Of a stretch of DNA of 34,339 nt, positions 25,588-32,245 are shown piece after piece. Every line of letters begins with the position of its first letter. Position 1 is the stretch's first letter. The stretch lies in contig JAMCQB010000168.1 of assembly GCA_023382175.1 (NCBI GenBank), forward strand, positions 1 through 34,339, in the 5' to 3' direction. Position numbers and translations under genes: made by a program. The DNA comes from Nitrospirota bacterium (GTDB lineage: Bacteria > Nitrospirota > Thermodesulfovibrionia > Thermodesulfovibrionales > UBA9159). The notes below the pieces were generated by a model, which was not told the DNA's origin, made no database searches, and saw nothing but the letters and a program-made list of their open reading frames with translations.

Positions 25588-25701
25588 ATGCAGACCGAAG
25601 CAAGAAAACAGAGGAGGAAGATCGCCCCTGAAACAGGCGTCAAATTCTGCGATAACCCTGCATACTTTCAGGACGTTGTAGGCAGGGCAACGATGGGATG
25701 A
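25588..25701 (+). CDS. Small 37-residue protein, unknown
   Basis: The ATG at 25588 has a strong ribosome site (AGGAGGG seven nucleotides upstream) and a plausible promoter. The product is basic at the N-terminus (TEARKQRRK) and ends with a possible folded part KFCDNPAYFQDVVGR with a single Cys. Its TGA lies 3 bp from the stop of the convergent phosphofructokinase gene. I do not recognise it. Support comes from the start signals; with 38 codons the open frame alone is not evidence. It could instead be the eroded 5' end of a longer gene. Confidence 0.5.
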   Translation: MQTEARKQRRKIAPETGVKFCDNPAYFQDVVGRATMG

Positions 25702-25704
25702 TCT

Positions 25705-26967
25705 TCAGCCCTTGCCGGGGATGTCCAGGAGATAGCCGAATCTGTTCGTGAATTCGGCAGGGGTCATGTTCGCCGCCTTTGCGAGCTTCTTGAGATTCTC
25801 GGGAGAGAAATCCTCTTTTTCGAGGCGTATCATATACTGTCTTCCCACCGTATAGGTCTCGGACGTTATGTCAACAGTCCTCACCTTAACCTTTCCAGTG
25901 GAATGATCGATGGTCTCGACAAAGGGAACAGGGATGAGGCGCCCTTCGTACACCACGATCATTGCCCCTGTGCCCCCCTTGAGAAGATAGCTGACTGCGC
26001 CGTACCCGAGGTTCCTGGTGTATTCCACATCAAAGGGGATGGGGTTGGCAGCCCTCAGCTCATATCCGATATTCTTGTCCACAATGGTGACGGTGATGCC
26101 CAGAGACTCCAGGGTCTTTTTGACAAAATTCTTCAGGACCCTCCCAAGCTGGATCTCGGAAAGCCGTATCCTCCCTGTTTCGTCGCTCTCCAGTTGCTCA
26201 TGCTGGATCAGCTCTTCATGGTCAAACTTTTCTGCGATTCCCTCTGCAAGGATCGCCACCCCATGGTCCCTGTTCATCGAGAGTCTTTTAATGACGGAGC
26301 ACGTAAGGATGTCGGCGACTTTCCGGAAGGACAGCTTTTCCTCGCTGAATTCCTCAGGGATGAGGGTTATGGTCGCTCCTGACGCCGTTCCCATTCCCAG
26401 GGCCAGATGGCCGGTATACCTTCCCATGGTGGTGATGAAATACCACCTTCCTGTGGTGTTTGCATCCTCCATGATATTCTCGATGAGCTCGACCCCCCAG
26501 TGGCGTGCCGTCTGATATCCGAAGGTGGACGCCCCGCCGGGCAGGGGGATGTCGTTGTCGATGGTCTTGGGAACGTGGACAACGCTTATGGACCCCCTTG
26601 CTTCCTGCTCAATCCAGTTTGCCATGAAAAGGGTGCCTTCGCCGCCGATGGTGATGAGGTATTTTATGCCGGCGCTCTTCAGGGTGGACAGGAGGGTTTT
26701 GAACTTCTCCTTGGCCCTCTTGGGATATTCACGGGAGGTCCTGAGAATGGAGCCTCCCTGTGTATGTATTCTCGAAACATCCTCTATGGAAAGGGGGATC
26801 ACACGACTGTGGTCCCCGTCAAAGAGGGTCTTAAACCCGCCGCTGATTCCCACTACCTGCATCCCGTGAGACACGGCTTCAATGACCGCGGCGCTGATGA
26901 CTCCGTTGATCCCGGGAGCCGGACCACCCCCCACGATAATGCCTAATTTGCCGGCTATTCTTGGCAT
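25705..26967 (-). CDS. Phosphofructokinase family protein, donor-site hybrid (GGEGT/PKTIDND)
   Basis: The 420-residue protein has the PFK fold motifs GGGPAPGIN near residue 13, GGEGT at 108-112, PKTIDNDIP at 133-141 with catalytic Asp137 and Asp139, and MGRYTGHLAL. At the donor site, the fourth residue of GGEGT is Gly, as in ATP-dependent enzymes. The third is Glu instead of the usual Asp, and Lys134 is typical of PPi-type enzymes. The donor therefore cannot be predicted with confidence. It phosphorylates fructose-6-phosphate in glycolysis, or runs in reverse if PPi-linked. The ATG has GGGGA about 10 nt upstream. It lies just downstream of a second, distinct phosphofructokinase gene. Confidence 0.9.
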   Translation of the reverse strand: MPRIAGKLGIIVGGGPAPGINGVISAAVIEAVSHGMQVVGISGGFKTLFDGDHSRVIPLSIEDVSRIHTQGGSILRTSREYPKRAKEKFKTLLSTLKSAGIKYLITIGGEGTLFMANWIEQEARGSISVVHVPKTIDNDIPLPGGASTFGYQTARHWGVELIENIMEDANTTGRWYFITTMGRYTGHLALGMGTASGATITLIPEEFSEEKLSFRKVADILTCSVIKRLSMNRDHGVAILAEGIAEKFDHEELIQHEQLESDETGRIRLSEIQLGRVLKNFVKKTLESLGITVTIVDKNIGYELRAANPIPFDVEYTRNLGYGAVSYLLKGGTGAMIVVYEGRLIPVPFVETIDHSTGKVKVRTVDITSETYTVGRQYMIRLEKEDFSPENLKKLAKAANMTPAEFTNRFGYLLDIPGKG

Positions 26968-26994
26968 GCGACTATCCCCTTTCTGGAGTGTTGT

Positions 26995-27062
26995 TCCGAA
27001 AATACCTTAAATCCACTTTTCATGCCCCTTTGTGCCGACTTGTCGGCATGACGATTCCTGCG
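26995..27062. repeat. Palindromic element upstream of the first phosphofructokinase gene
   Basis: It starts TCCGAAAATACCTTAAAT, shared exactly with 28322-28339. It continues to a perfect hairpin TGCCGAC-TT-GTCGGCA (27033-27048), then GATTCCTGCG. It fills the gap between the two phosphofructokinase genes; the shared 18 bp sits 28 nt before this ATG. Confidence 0.7.
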
Positions 27063-27066
27063 TTTC

Positions 27067-28281
27067 CTACAGATGCCTAGCGATCACTCCCTTAGCCTCG
27101 ACCATCTCATAATCGAATTTCTGAGGCTTTCTGCCGAAACAGATGCCGAGGCTTTCGAAAAGGGCGATCTCTCTGATATCCACTTCTCTCCGTTTTATGG
27201 CCTCGGATGTCGGCATATAGGATATCTTCTTACCCTCAACGCTGACCACGGTATTCCCGGACCTGCCCTCCAGGAGAAGGAGCACTGCCGCTGAGCCCGC
27301 CTTGTATCCGAAGTTGACATCGAAGGCGGAGGTCTGTCCGGAACGCACAAGGTGGCTGGGGATTATTTCCCTCACTTCAGGGATTTCATACACACCGGGA
27401 GCGTACATGCCCACTCTCTTCATGAACTCTTTTACCCCGGGGTCTGCCTTCAGTCTCTTTTCAACCTGCTGCTTCACATACTTTCCTGCTCCTGCAAGCT
27501 TTTTATGCCCGAAGGCGTCCACACCGGCTGATTCATCATAGAGCATTTCACCGCTTGCGGTCTTGATCCCCTCTGCAACAACGATCATATACGTTCCCGC
27601 TTTCACATCGCTTCTTTCTATTCTGGCAAAGTAGGTTGCCTTGATATGGTCATAAACGACGTCAAAGTCCACAGGGATTTCCGGTATCATGATGCAATCA
27701 GCCTCGGCGCCGATGCCCCCGCGCAGAGCGGTATGTCCCACATACCTGCCGAAGACCTCGACCACCATGATCCGGTTATGGCTCATGCCGGTGGTTTTCA
27801 GGTCCCTCACCATCACCGCTATCCTGTTGATGGCGGAATCCCCTCCCACGCTGTAAGGCTGGAGATCGAGGTCCATGGTCTTAGGGGCGTGGACGCACGG
27901 AATTCCCCGGGAGCCGAGGTCAACCACAACGCTTCCGGTATCGTCGCCGCCGCTTATCACCAGGCCATCTATGCCGAACTTCCTGAGTCCGTCCTTTATC
28001 CTCTGATAGGTGTTGGGATCGGATATCTTGCTGATCTTTACCCGAGAATGCCCGGCCTCGGATCCTGCAAGGGACGCCTCGATGCGGCTTACCCGCTCGG
28101 CATTGAGCACCACAACGTCGCTCAGGTCAACAAGATTGTAAAGACCCGCATAGCCGTTGGGAATAACAACGGATTCTATCCCGTGGGCATAGGCCTCCCT
28201 CGCAATACCCTTGATCACCGCGTTGAGCCCTCCCGCGTCTCCACCGCTGGTGATAATACCGATTCTCTTGATGTCAGGCAT
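27067..28281 (-). CDS. Pyrophosphate-type 6-phosphofructokinase
   Basis: The 404-residue protein begins IGIITSGGDAGGLNAVIKG. It has GGDDT at 111-115 and PKTMDLDL at 133-140. Asp at the fourth position of GGDDT plus the Lys before TMD is the established signature for pyrophosphate as phosphoryl donor, and the catalytic Asp137 and Asp139 are kept. VEVFGRYVGHTAL and the C-terminal FGYKAGSAAVLLL strand fit the family. The ATG has GGAGGG about seven nucleotides upstream. A PPi enzyme makes the step reversible, so with the aldolase upstream it could serve both glycolysis and gluconeogenesis. Confidence 0.92.
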   Translation of the reverse strand: MPDIKRIGIITSGGDAGGLNAVIKGIAREAYAHGIESVVIPNGYAGLYNLVDLSDVVVLNAERVSRIEASLAGSEAGHSRVKISKISDPNTYQRIKDGLRKFGIDGLVISGGDDTGSVVVDLGSRGIPCVHAPKTMDLDLQPYSVGGDSAINRIAVMVRDLKTTGMSHNRIMVVEVFGRYVGHTALRGGIGAEADCIMIPEIPVDFDVVYDHIKATYFARIERSDVKAGTYMIVVAEGIKTASGEMLYDESAGVDAFGHKKLAGAGKYVKQQVEKRLKADPGVKEFMKRVGMYAPGVYEIPEVREIIPSHLVRSGQTSAFDVNFGYKAGSAAVLLLLEGRSGNTVVSVEGKKISYMPTSEAIKRREVDIREIALFESLGICFGRKPQKFDYEMVEAKGVIARHL

Positions 28282-28321
28282 GAGTATCCCTCCTTGATGT
28301 ATTGTATCCGGCTGTCATTGC

Positions 28322-28503
28322 TCCGAAAATACCTTAAATACATTTTTAGCCACAGAGGTCGCAGAGGACACCGAGAAAAATAATTTCGTTACGCGTGACA
28401 CGTTACGGGTTACGGCATCCTCTGTGTTCTCTGTGGCTAAATGTTCATCCCCCTTTGTGAGCCAAAGCTCACGATGATTCCTGCTTCTGCAGGAATGACA
28501 AAA
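28322..28503. repeat. Composite, nested repeat between phosphofructokinase and aldolase genes
   Basis: The outer element starts with the same TCCGAAAATACCTTAAAT as at 26995 and ends with a GAGC/GCTC hairpin and GATTCCTGC...GAATGACAAAA. Inside it an element with perfect 12-bp ends TTAGCCACAGAG/CTCTGTGGCTAA (28346-28357 and 28429-28440) has been inserted. Inside that lies a TTACGCG-family copy (28387-28415). No gene is visible in the stretch. Confidence 0.75.
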
Positions 28504-28523
28504 CAGTGAAATTATCGAGCGCA

Positions 28524-29885
28524 CTAGTCCAGGAGTCTTGCATCGATTTCCTTTGCTACAATCACCGGCTTTACGGTCTTTTTCACGATGTCCGCTGTAT
28601 TGACCACCTTCAGTTTTTCGAAAAGCAGGCCGAAACGGTCTTCCAGTTCCTTCATGATGGGCTCTTTCACATCTCTGGGGAGTTCCCACCATTTCTTCTT
28701 TAGGGGCCCGAACCCCTTTTTCCTCGTGCTGTAGATGAACTGCTCCTCTGTCTGGCCTTCCTTCCATTCCTTGGCATATTCCTGCTTTATGAAGGCATAG
28801 ACCTCATCCCTGAATGCAGCGGGCAGGTGGGGGTTGTCATAGACGATATTCTGGAAGCCGGTGGCGAGGTGCACCTCTGACGTGCCGGTCTTGGGGAACA
28901 TGTCGAAGGCCTCTTCAGGGAGGGTGGAGGCGCCATGCTGCACCGCGCCGGAGAGCCCGTATTCCTTCCTCACGATCTCCGAAAGTATCCGCAGCGTATC
29001 AAAGTCTATCTTCACCTTTGCCAGGGTGCCGTCGGGAAGCACGACCCCTCCGTGGCTTGTCCCTGTCTGGACGCTGAGCTTCGAAAGTCCCTTTCCCTGC
29101 GTCTTGAATGCCTCCCTGAACCCGTCCAGGTATGCCCTCAGTTCTTCAGGGGTGCTGTTCCTGGAGCCGATCTCGCCGATCTCGCCCCCCACAGAGATGT
29201 CAATGCCCCGGGGCTGGATCTCCCTGATGACCCACGCCAGTTCTGCGGTCCTCTCGAAGTTCGGCCTCTGTTGTTCCCTTGTGGTAGGCTTTTCGAGGTC
29301 AACGAGGGTTGATGTGTCGATATCGATATTGTAAAACTCCGCGTCAACAGCCTCTCTGATCAATCCCTTCACATAGTTCGTTTCCGCAGCCGGGTCCGAG
29401 AGGAAGTTCTTCCTCACCAGCTGAAAGTGGTCGCCCTGGATAAAGACGGGGCCCCTGAACCCTTCCCTCACTGCTGCGGCAAGGACCACTGCAGAATACT
29501 CGATGGGCCTCTGTTTTGTATATCCTATCTCGGAGCGGGCAATCTCGAAGATAAACGCTCCCACATTTTTTTCAATGGCCTTCCGGAAGACCGCCCGCGC
29601 AGCATCATAGGTCAATCCCCTGATGTTCATTGCAGGGACGGTGAAGCCACGGTAATCTCGGCCCAATTCCTCATACAGCCCCTGAATGGAAGCCGGGACC
29701 GCTCCGTATGCCTTTGCAATTTCCTTGATGATCATGAGGAGGTCCCTCTTTATATCATCGTTCTCCGCAAATACCGCATCGAACACAAGCTCATCCATTA
29801 CGCCCCTCAGGGCCTCGGGATTGCTCACCTGGAGCCTTCCCCCGGCAAACGAGACAACGCCTTTCAGTTTCATGAAGTTCATCAT
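28524..29885 (-). CDS. fba: Class II fructose-bisphosphate aldolase
   Basis: The 453-residue protein has the class II zinc-site motifs: QGDHFQL with the metal-binding His, GGEIGEIG, TGTSHGG and VQHGASTLP. It joins or splits fructose-1,6-bisphosphate with glyceraldehyde-3-phosphate and dihydroxyacetone phosphate. It is longer than E. coli-type class II enzymes (about 360) owing to an N-terminal helical part (AVFAENDDIKRDLLMII) and a C-terminal extension. The ATG at 29885 overlaps the stop of the four-cysteine small gene (ATGA) and has GGAGGAGGG upstream. Together with the two phosphofructokinases it forms a central-glycolysis cluster. Confidence 0.93.
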   Translation of the reverse strand: MMNFMKLKGVVSFAGGRLQVSNPEALRGVMDELVFDAVFAENDDIKRDLLMIIKEIAKAYGAVPASIQGLYEELGRDYRGFTVPAMNIRGLTYDAARAVFRKAIEKNVGAFIFEIARSEIGYTKQRPIEYSAVVLAAAVREGFRGPVFIQGDHFQLVRKNFLSDPAAETNYVKGLIREAVDAEFYNIDIDTSTLVDLEKPTTREQQRPNFERTAELAWVIREIQPRGIDISVGGEIGEIGSRNSTPEELRAYLDGFREAFKTQGKGLSKLSVQTGTSHGGVVLPDGTLAKVKIDFDTLRILSEIVRKEYGLSGAVQHGASTLPEEAFDMFPKTGTSEVHLATGFQNIVYDNPHLPAAFRDEVYAFIKQEYAKEWKEGQTEEQFIYSTRKKGFGPLKKKWWELPRDVKEPIMKELEDRFGLLFEKLKVVNTADIVKKTVKPVIVAKEIDARLLD

Positions 29886-30046
29886 CCTTTTCCCTCCTCC
29901 TTTTTCTCTTCTTTTTCGGTTTTGTCTTTCACCGTGACGTCTTTGACAAAATCAGGGCAGCGCATGTCCTTCCCGGAAACCGAAAATTTTTTCTGGCAGG
30001 TAGCCCTCCAGGCACAGACCACGCATATCTCAACTTTTTCAGCCAT
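29882..30046 (-). CDS. Small four-cysteine protein coupled to aldolase
   Basis: The 54-residue product starts MAEKVEICVVCAWRATCQKK. Cysteines at 8, 11, 17 and 30 (C-x2-C-x5-C-x12-C) suggest a bound zinc or an Fe-S cluster. A Lys/Glu-rich tail follows (DKTEKEEKKEEGKG). The ATG has AGGAGG five nucleotides upstream, and the TGA overlaps the aldolase ATG by 4 nt, so the two are coupled. I do not know the family. A role in metal supply to, or control of, the zinc-dependent aldolase is a guess from position. The start signal and overlap make it a real gene despite its size. Confidence 0.8.
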   Translation of the reverse strand: MAEKVEICVVCAWRATCQKKFSVSGKDMRCPDFVKDVTVKDKTEKEEKKEEGKG

Positions 30047-30136
30047 CAAGACCTCCTGAACTGCTGCTTTGTCGAGGATGAAGCCGGTACTCCTGGCATC
30101 AGGCCGGGATCGACCCCCACCCGACTGACCTGCAGT

Positions 30137-31100
30137 TTATTGACCCTTCCTGAAATACCGGCTCAAGACCTTCTCTATATTATTCACTATACTATCTTTT
30201 GCGTTTATTATAAAGATTTTGTCTCCGGTCTGGAAGAGTTCTTTTTCGACGCGCTTTACAGGCGGGGGTTCGCTAGACAGCGGGCTTCCCAGATAAGAGG
30301 AAAGGACCCCCGGGGCCCTTTTCCTCAGTTCGTCCTCAAACATGGGCACGATCTTGTCCTTCATCCTCAGCTCTGTGTCCATGAAAAAGATGGCGATCTC
30401 GGGCCTGAGGTCGAGGATCCTGTCGAAGTAAGCCGAAATCTCATTGGCATATATCTGCTTCGGCGGCGAGGACTTCACTTCCATGTAGAGGAGGGAACTG
30501 TCGATCTTTGCGATGAGGTCATAGTCCCCGCCTACCACAGCACGTTTGAACTTTATCCCCCATATGGCCTCTGCCTCAAACTCCCTTTTGAATATCTGCG
30601 AGAGGAACCACTCAAGGGTCGGGCCGAAGCTCTTTACCGGCCCTTTTTTCAGGCGAAAACACCTTTGAGACCCCCCTGCGTCCCCCCTTGCCAAGGGGGG
30701 AATTAAAGAGGGGTCGCCTTTTTTTTCGCGTGCCTCTTCAATCAGTCTGATCTCCAAAAGATATTGAAGGTAGTCCTCTGTCACCTCCCGGGTGGAGTAA
30801 CGGGTGACATCCTCAATCGCAAACCCCTCCTGGCGCTTTATCACATCCCTGAGGAAAAGCCTGAAGGAATACTTGTTCAGGAAATGGTAATAGTCGTCAA
30901 TGTATCTCCTGCCGGGGAGGAGAAGGTCGTCCTGGGGTTCTTTCTTGAAGATCCTGAAGCCCCTTCTTCGGAGCAGCGCTGGAAGGGGGGGGGGCGAGTT
31001 CTGTGAGGGATTTCCTGAGCCTTTTGACCTCGGCCTTCAGCGAAAGTATATCGTCTCTAAGTTCATCCTCGTTCATCAGCAGGTGTCTATCATGCTCCAT
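30137..31100 (-). pseudogene. Frameshifted PD-(D/E)XK nuclease-like protein
   Basis: Two frames join into one protein. The first (31100 or 31076 to the G10 tract) encodes MNEDELRDDILSLKAEVK, a coiled coil. The second continues LPALLRRRGFRIFKKEP, then RRYIDDYYHFLNKYSFRLF and on to the stop at 30137. The break is at a run of ten G (30985-30994); nine or twelve would restore the frame. The second part has GGDYDLIAKI then LYMEVKSS, an Asp and E-x-K pair as in PD-(D/E)XK nucleases. Residues around nt 30669-30715 (PSLIPPLARGDAGG) are encoded by a palindromic repeat. The GTG at 30844 is an artificial start. Sequencing error, decay and phase variation are all possible; function is unknown. Confidence 0.72.
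30669..30715. repeat. CCCCCCTTG palindrome inside the nuclease-like gene
   Basis: The core CCCCCCTTG-C-CAAGGGGGG (30682-30700) is a perfect palindrome with 9-bp arms. It is flanked by GACCCC and GGGGTC as outer arms. Similar elements are common between genes in this kind of genome; here it is in frame within a coding region. Confidence 0.75.
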
Positions 31101-31108
31101 TCACGTTT

Positions 31109-31137
31109 ATAGTAAGAAGGAAGGGGGATTTTGTCAA
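31109..31137 (-). promoter_or_regulatory. Promoter of the nuclease-like gene
   Basis: On the minus strand: TTGACA (31137-31132), 17-bp spacer, TACTAT (31114-31109). Transcription would begin near 31102. That makes the ATG at 31100 nearly leaderless and leaves about 25 nt before the ATG at 31076. Confidence 0.6.
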
Positions 31138-31175
31138 TTTTTCGCGATTTCCGGCAGTGGGTCAGTTTGAAAGGC

Positions 31176-31271
31176 TTATCTTACGAACGTCATGAGGTCA
31201 AACCACATAAGACGTGTTTCCTCTGACTCATCTTCCTTTGTGAGAAAGGTGAAGCCATTCTTGAGATAGAA
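31176..31271 (-). pseudogene. C-terminal remnant of a GNAT acetyltransferase
   Basis: The minus-strand frame reads FYLKNGFTFLTKEDESEETR and then LMWFDLMTFVR before a stop at 31176. The FY-x-K-x-GF start is the last conserved motif of GNAT enzymes, and the ending resembles GNAT toxins of toxin-antitoxin systems. A stop directly precedes it and nothing upstream belongs to the family. It is a 31-residue relic, probably of a lost toxin-antitoxin locus. Confidence 0.6.
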
Positions 31272-31420
31272 TCATTTATCCGCTCAATTGATTATAACAG
31301 CAAAAAAACAAAAAAAGGATAAGAAAAGAACAGAGTGGTTGTCATTGACGAAAAGTCAGACGCAGTAGCAGTTTTTATTCCGGCTACCCTTGCTTTGCCA
31401 AGAAGTAACCAGAGAATCAT

Positions 31421-32242
31421 TCATATCCGCACATTCTCCGGCTTGACGGCTGTGATATACACTGAGAAGACCATCTTTTCCACACCTTCCCCGAAATTCC
31501 AGCCTCTTATGATCTCGTCGCTGTTACTCTTGTTCTGAATGACGATGCCGGTAAAACCGGCCCTTGTAAGGATCTTCTTCAGTTCCTCCACGGGAACCGA
31601 GCCGGTGATTCAGCCGCTGTAGGCATTCTCATTCTGTCTGATGGCTTCGGAGAATTCTCCCCTCTTGAGCACATCCGAGATGGCAAGCCTGCCGCCCGGT
31701 TTCAGGACCCTGAATGCCTCATTGAACACCGTCTGCTTGTCAGGGGAAAGGTTGATGACGCAATTGGAAATGATCACATCAACAGAGGCATGTTCCACGG
31801 GCAGATGCTCTATCTCTCCCAGCCTGAATTCTACATTTTTCAGTCCGAGTTTTTCTGCATTGGCCTTTGCCTTTGCTATCATCTCAGGAGTCATGTCTAT
31901 GCCGATGACATACCCGATCTTCCCTACCTTCATGGAAGAGAGGAAGGCGTCAAACCCTGCGCCGCTTCCCAGGTCGAGAACGGTCTCCCCTTCTTTAATA
32001 TCCGCAATGGCATGGGGATTGCCGCAGCCGAGGCCGAGGTTGGCCTCCCCAAGGCCGATCTTCAATTCCTCATCGGAATATCCGAGCCGCCGGCCTGTCT
32101 CCATGAGGCTTACGGCGCCGGTTTCCGGAGCGCAGCAGCTTGATGCCGGAAAGCAGGATGGTCTGCCGCTCGCCACAGCAGAATAACTTTTTATCACAAG
32201 CTGTTTGATCTTTGTTTTTTCTTTCTCCACGTATTGTCCCAT
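31421..32242 (-). CDS. arsM: Selenocysteine-containing ArsM/AS3MT-like arsenite methyltransferase
   Basis: The frame encodes 273 residues if the UGA at 31612-31610 is read as Sec211. Before it are [11 protein letters not shown] (SAM motif I, residues 88-98), Cys73 in LGLGCGNP, and [13 protein letters not shown] with Cys161. After it the frame runs 62 codons, [20 protein letters not shown] and then [20 protein letters not shown], a normal ArsM C-terminus. Human AS3MT uses Cys156 and Cys206, 50 apart; here Cys161 and Sec211 are also 50 apart and their contexts match. A SECIS-like stem-loop follows the UGA. The enzyme would methylate As(III) with SAM. It starts 3 nt after the ribBA stop, in the rib operon. 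The alternative is a nonsense mutation truncating it at 210 residues. Confidence 0.82.
31580..31599 (-). promoter_or_regulatory. Candidate bacterial SECIS element
   Basis: In the mRNA just after the UGA, CGGUUCC (31599-31593) pairs with GGAACUG (31586-31580). That is 7 bp including one G-U, closing the six-base loop CGUGGA (31592-31587). The loop starts 17 nt after the UGA and has G in its second position, within the commonly used bacterial SECIS rules (16-37 nt spacing, a G in the first two loop bases). Confidence 0.7.
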
Positions 32243-32245
32243 CCT

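Noticed and set aside
31272-31420. Plus-strand frame 31335-31538 beside the GNAT relic as a gene
   Set aside because: Most of it is the antisense of the methyltransferase C-terminus; no ribosome site or family resemblance.
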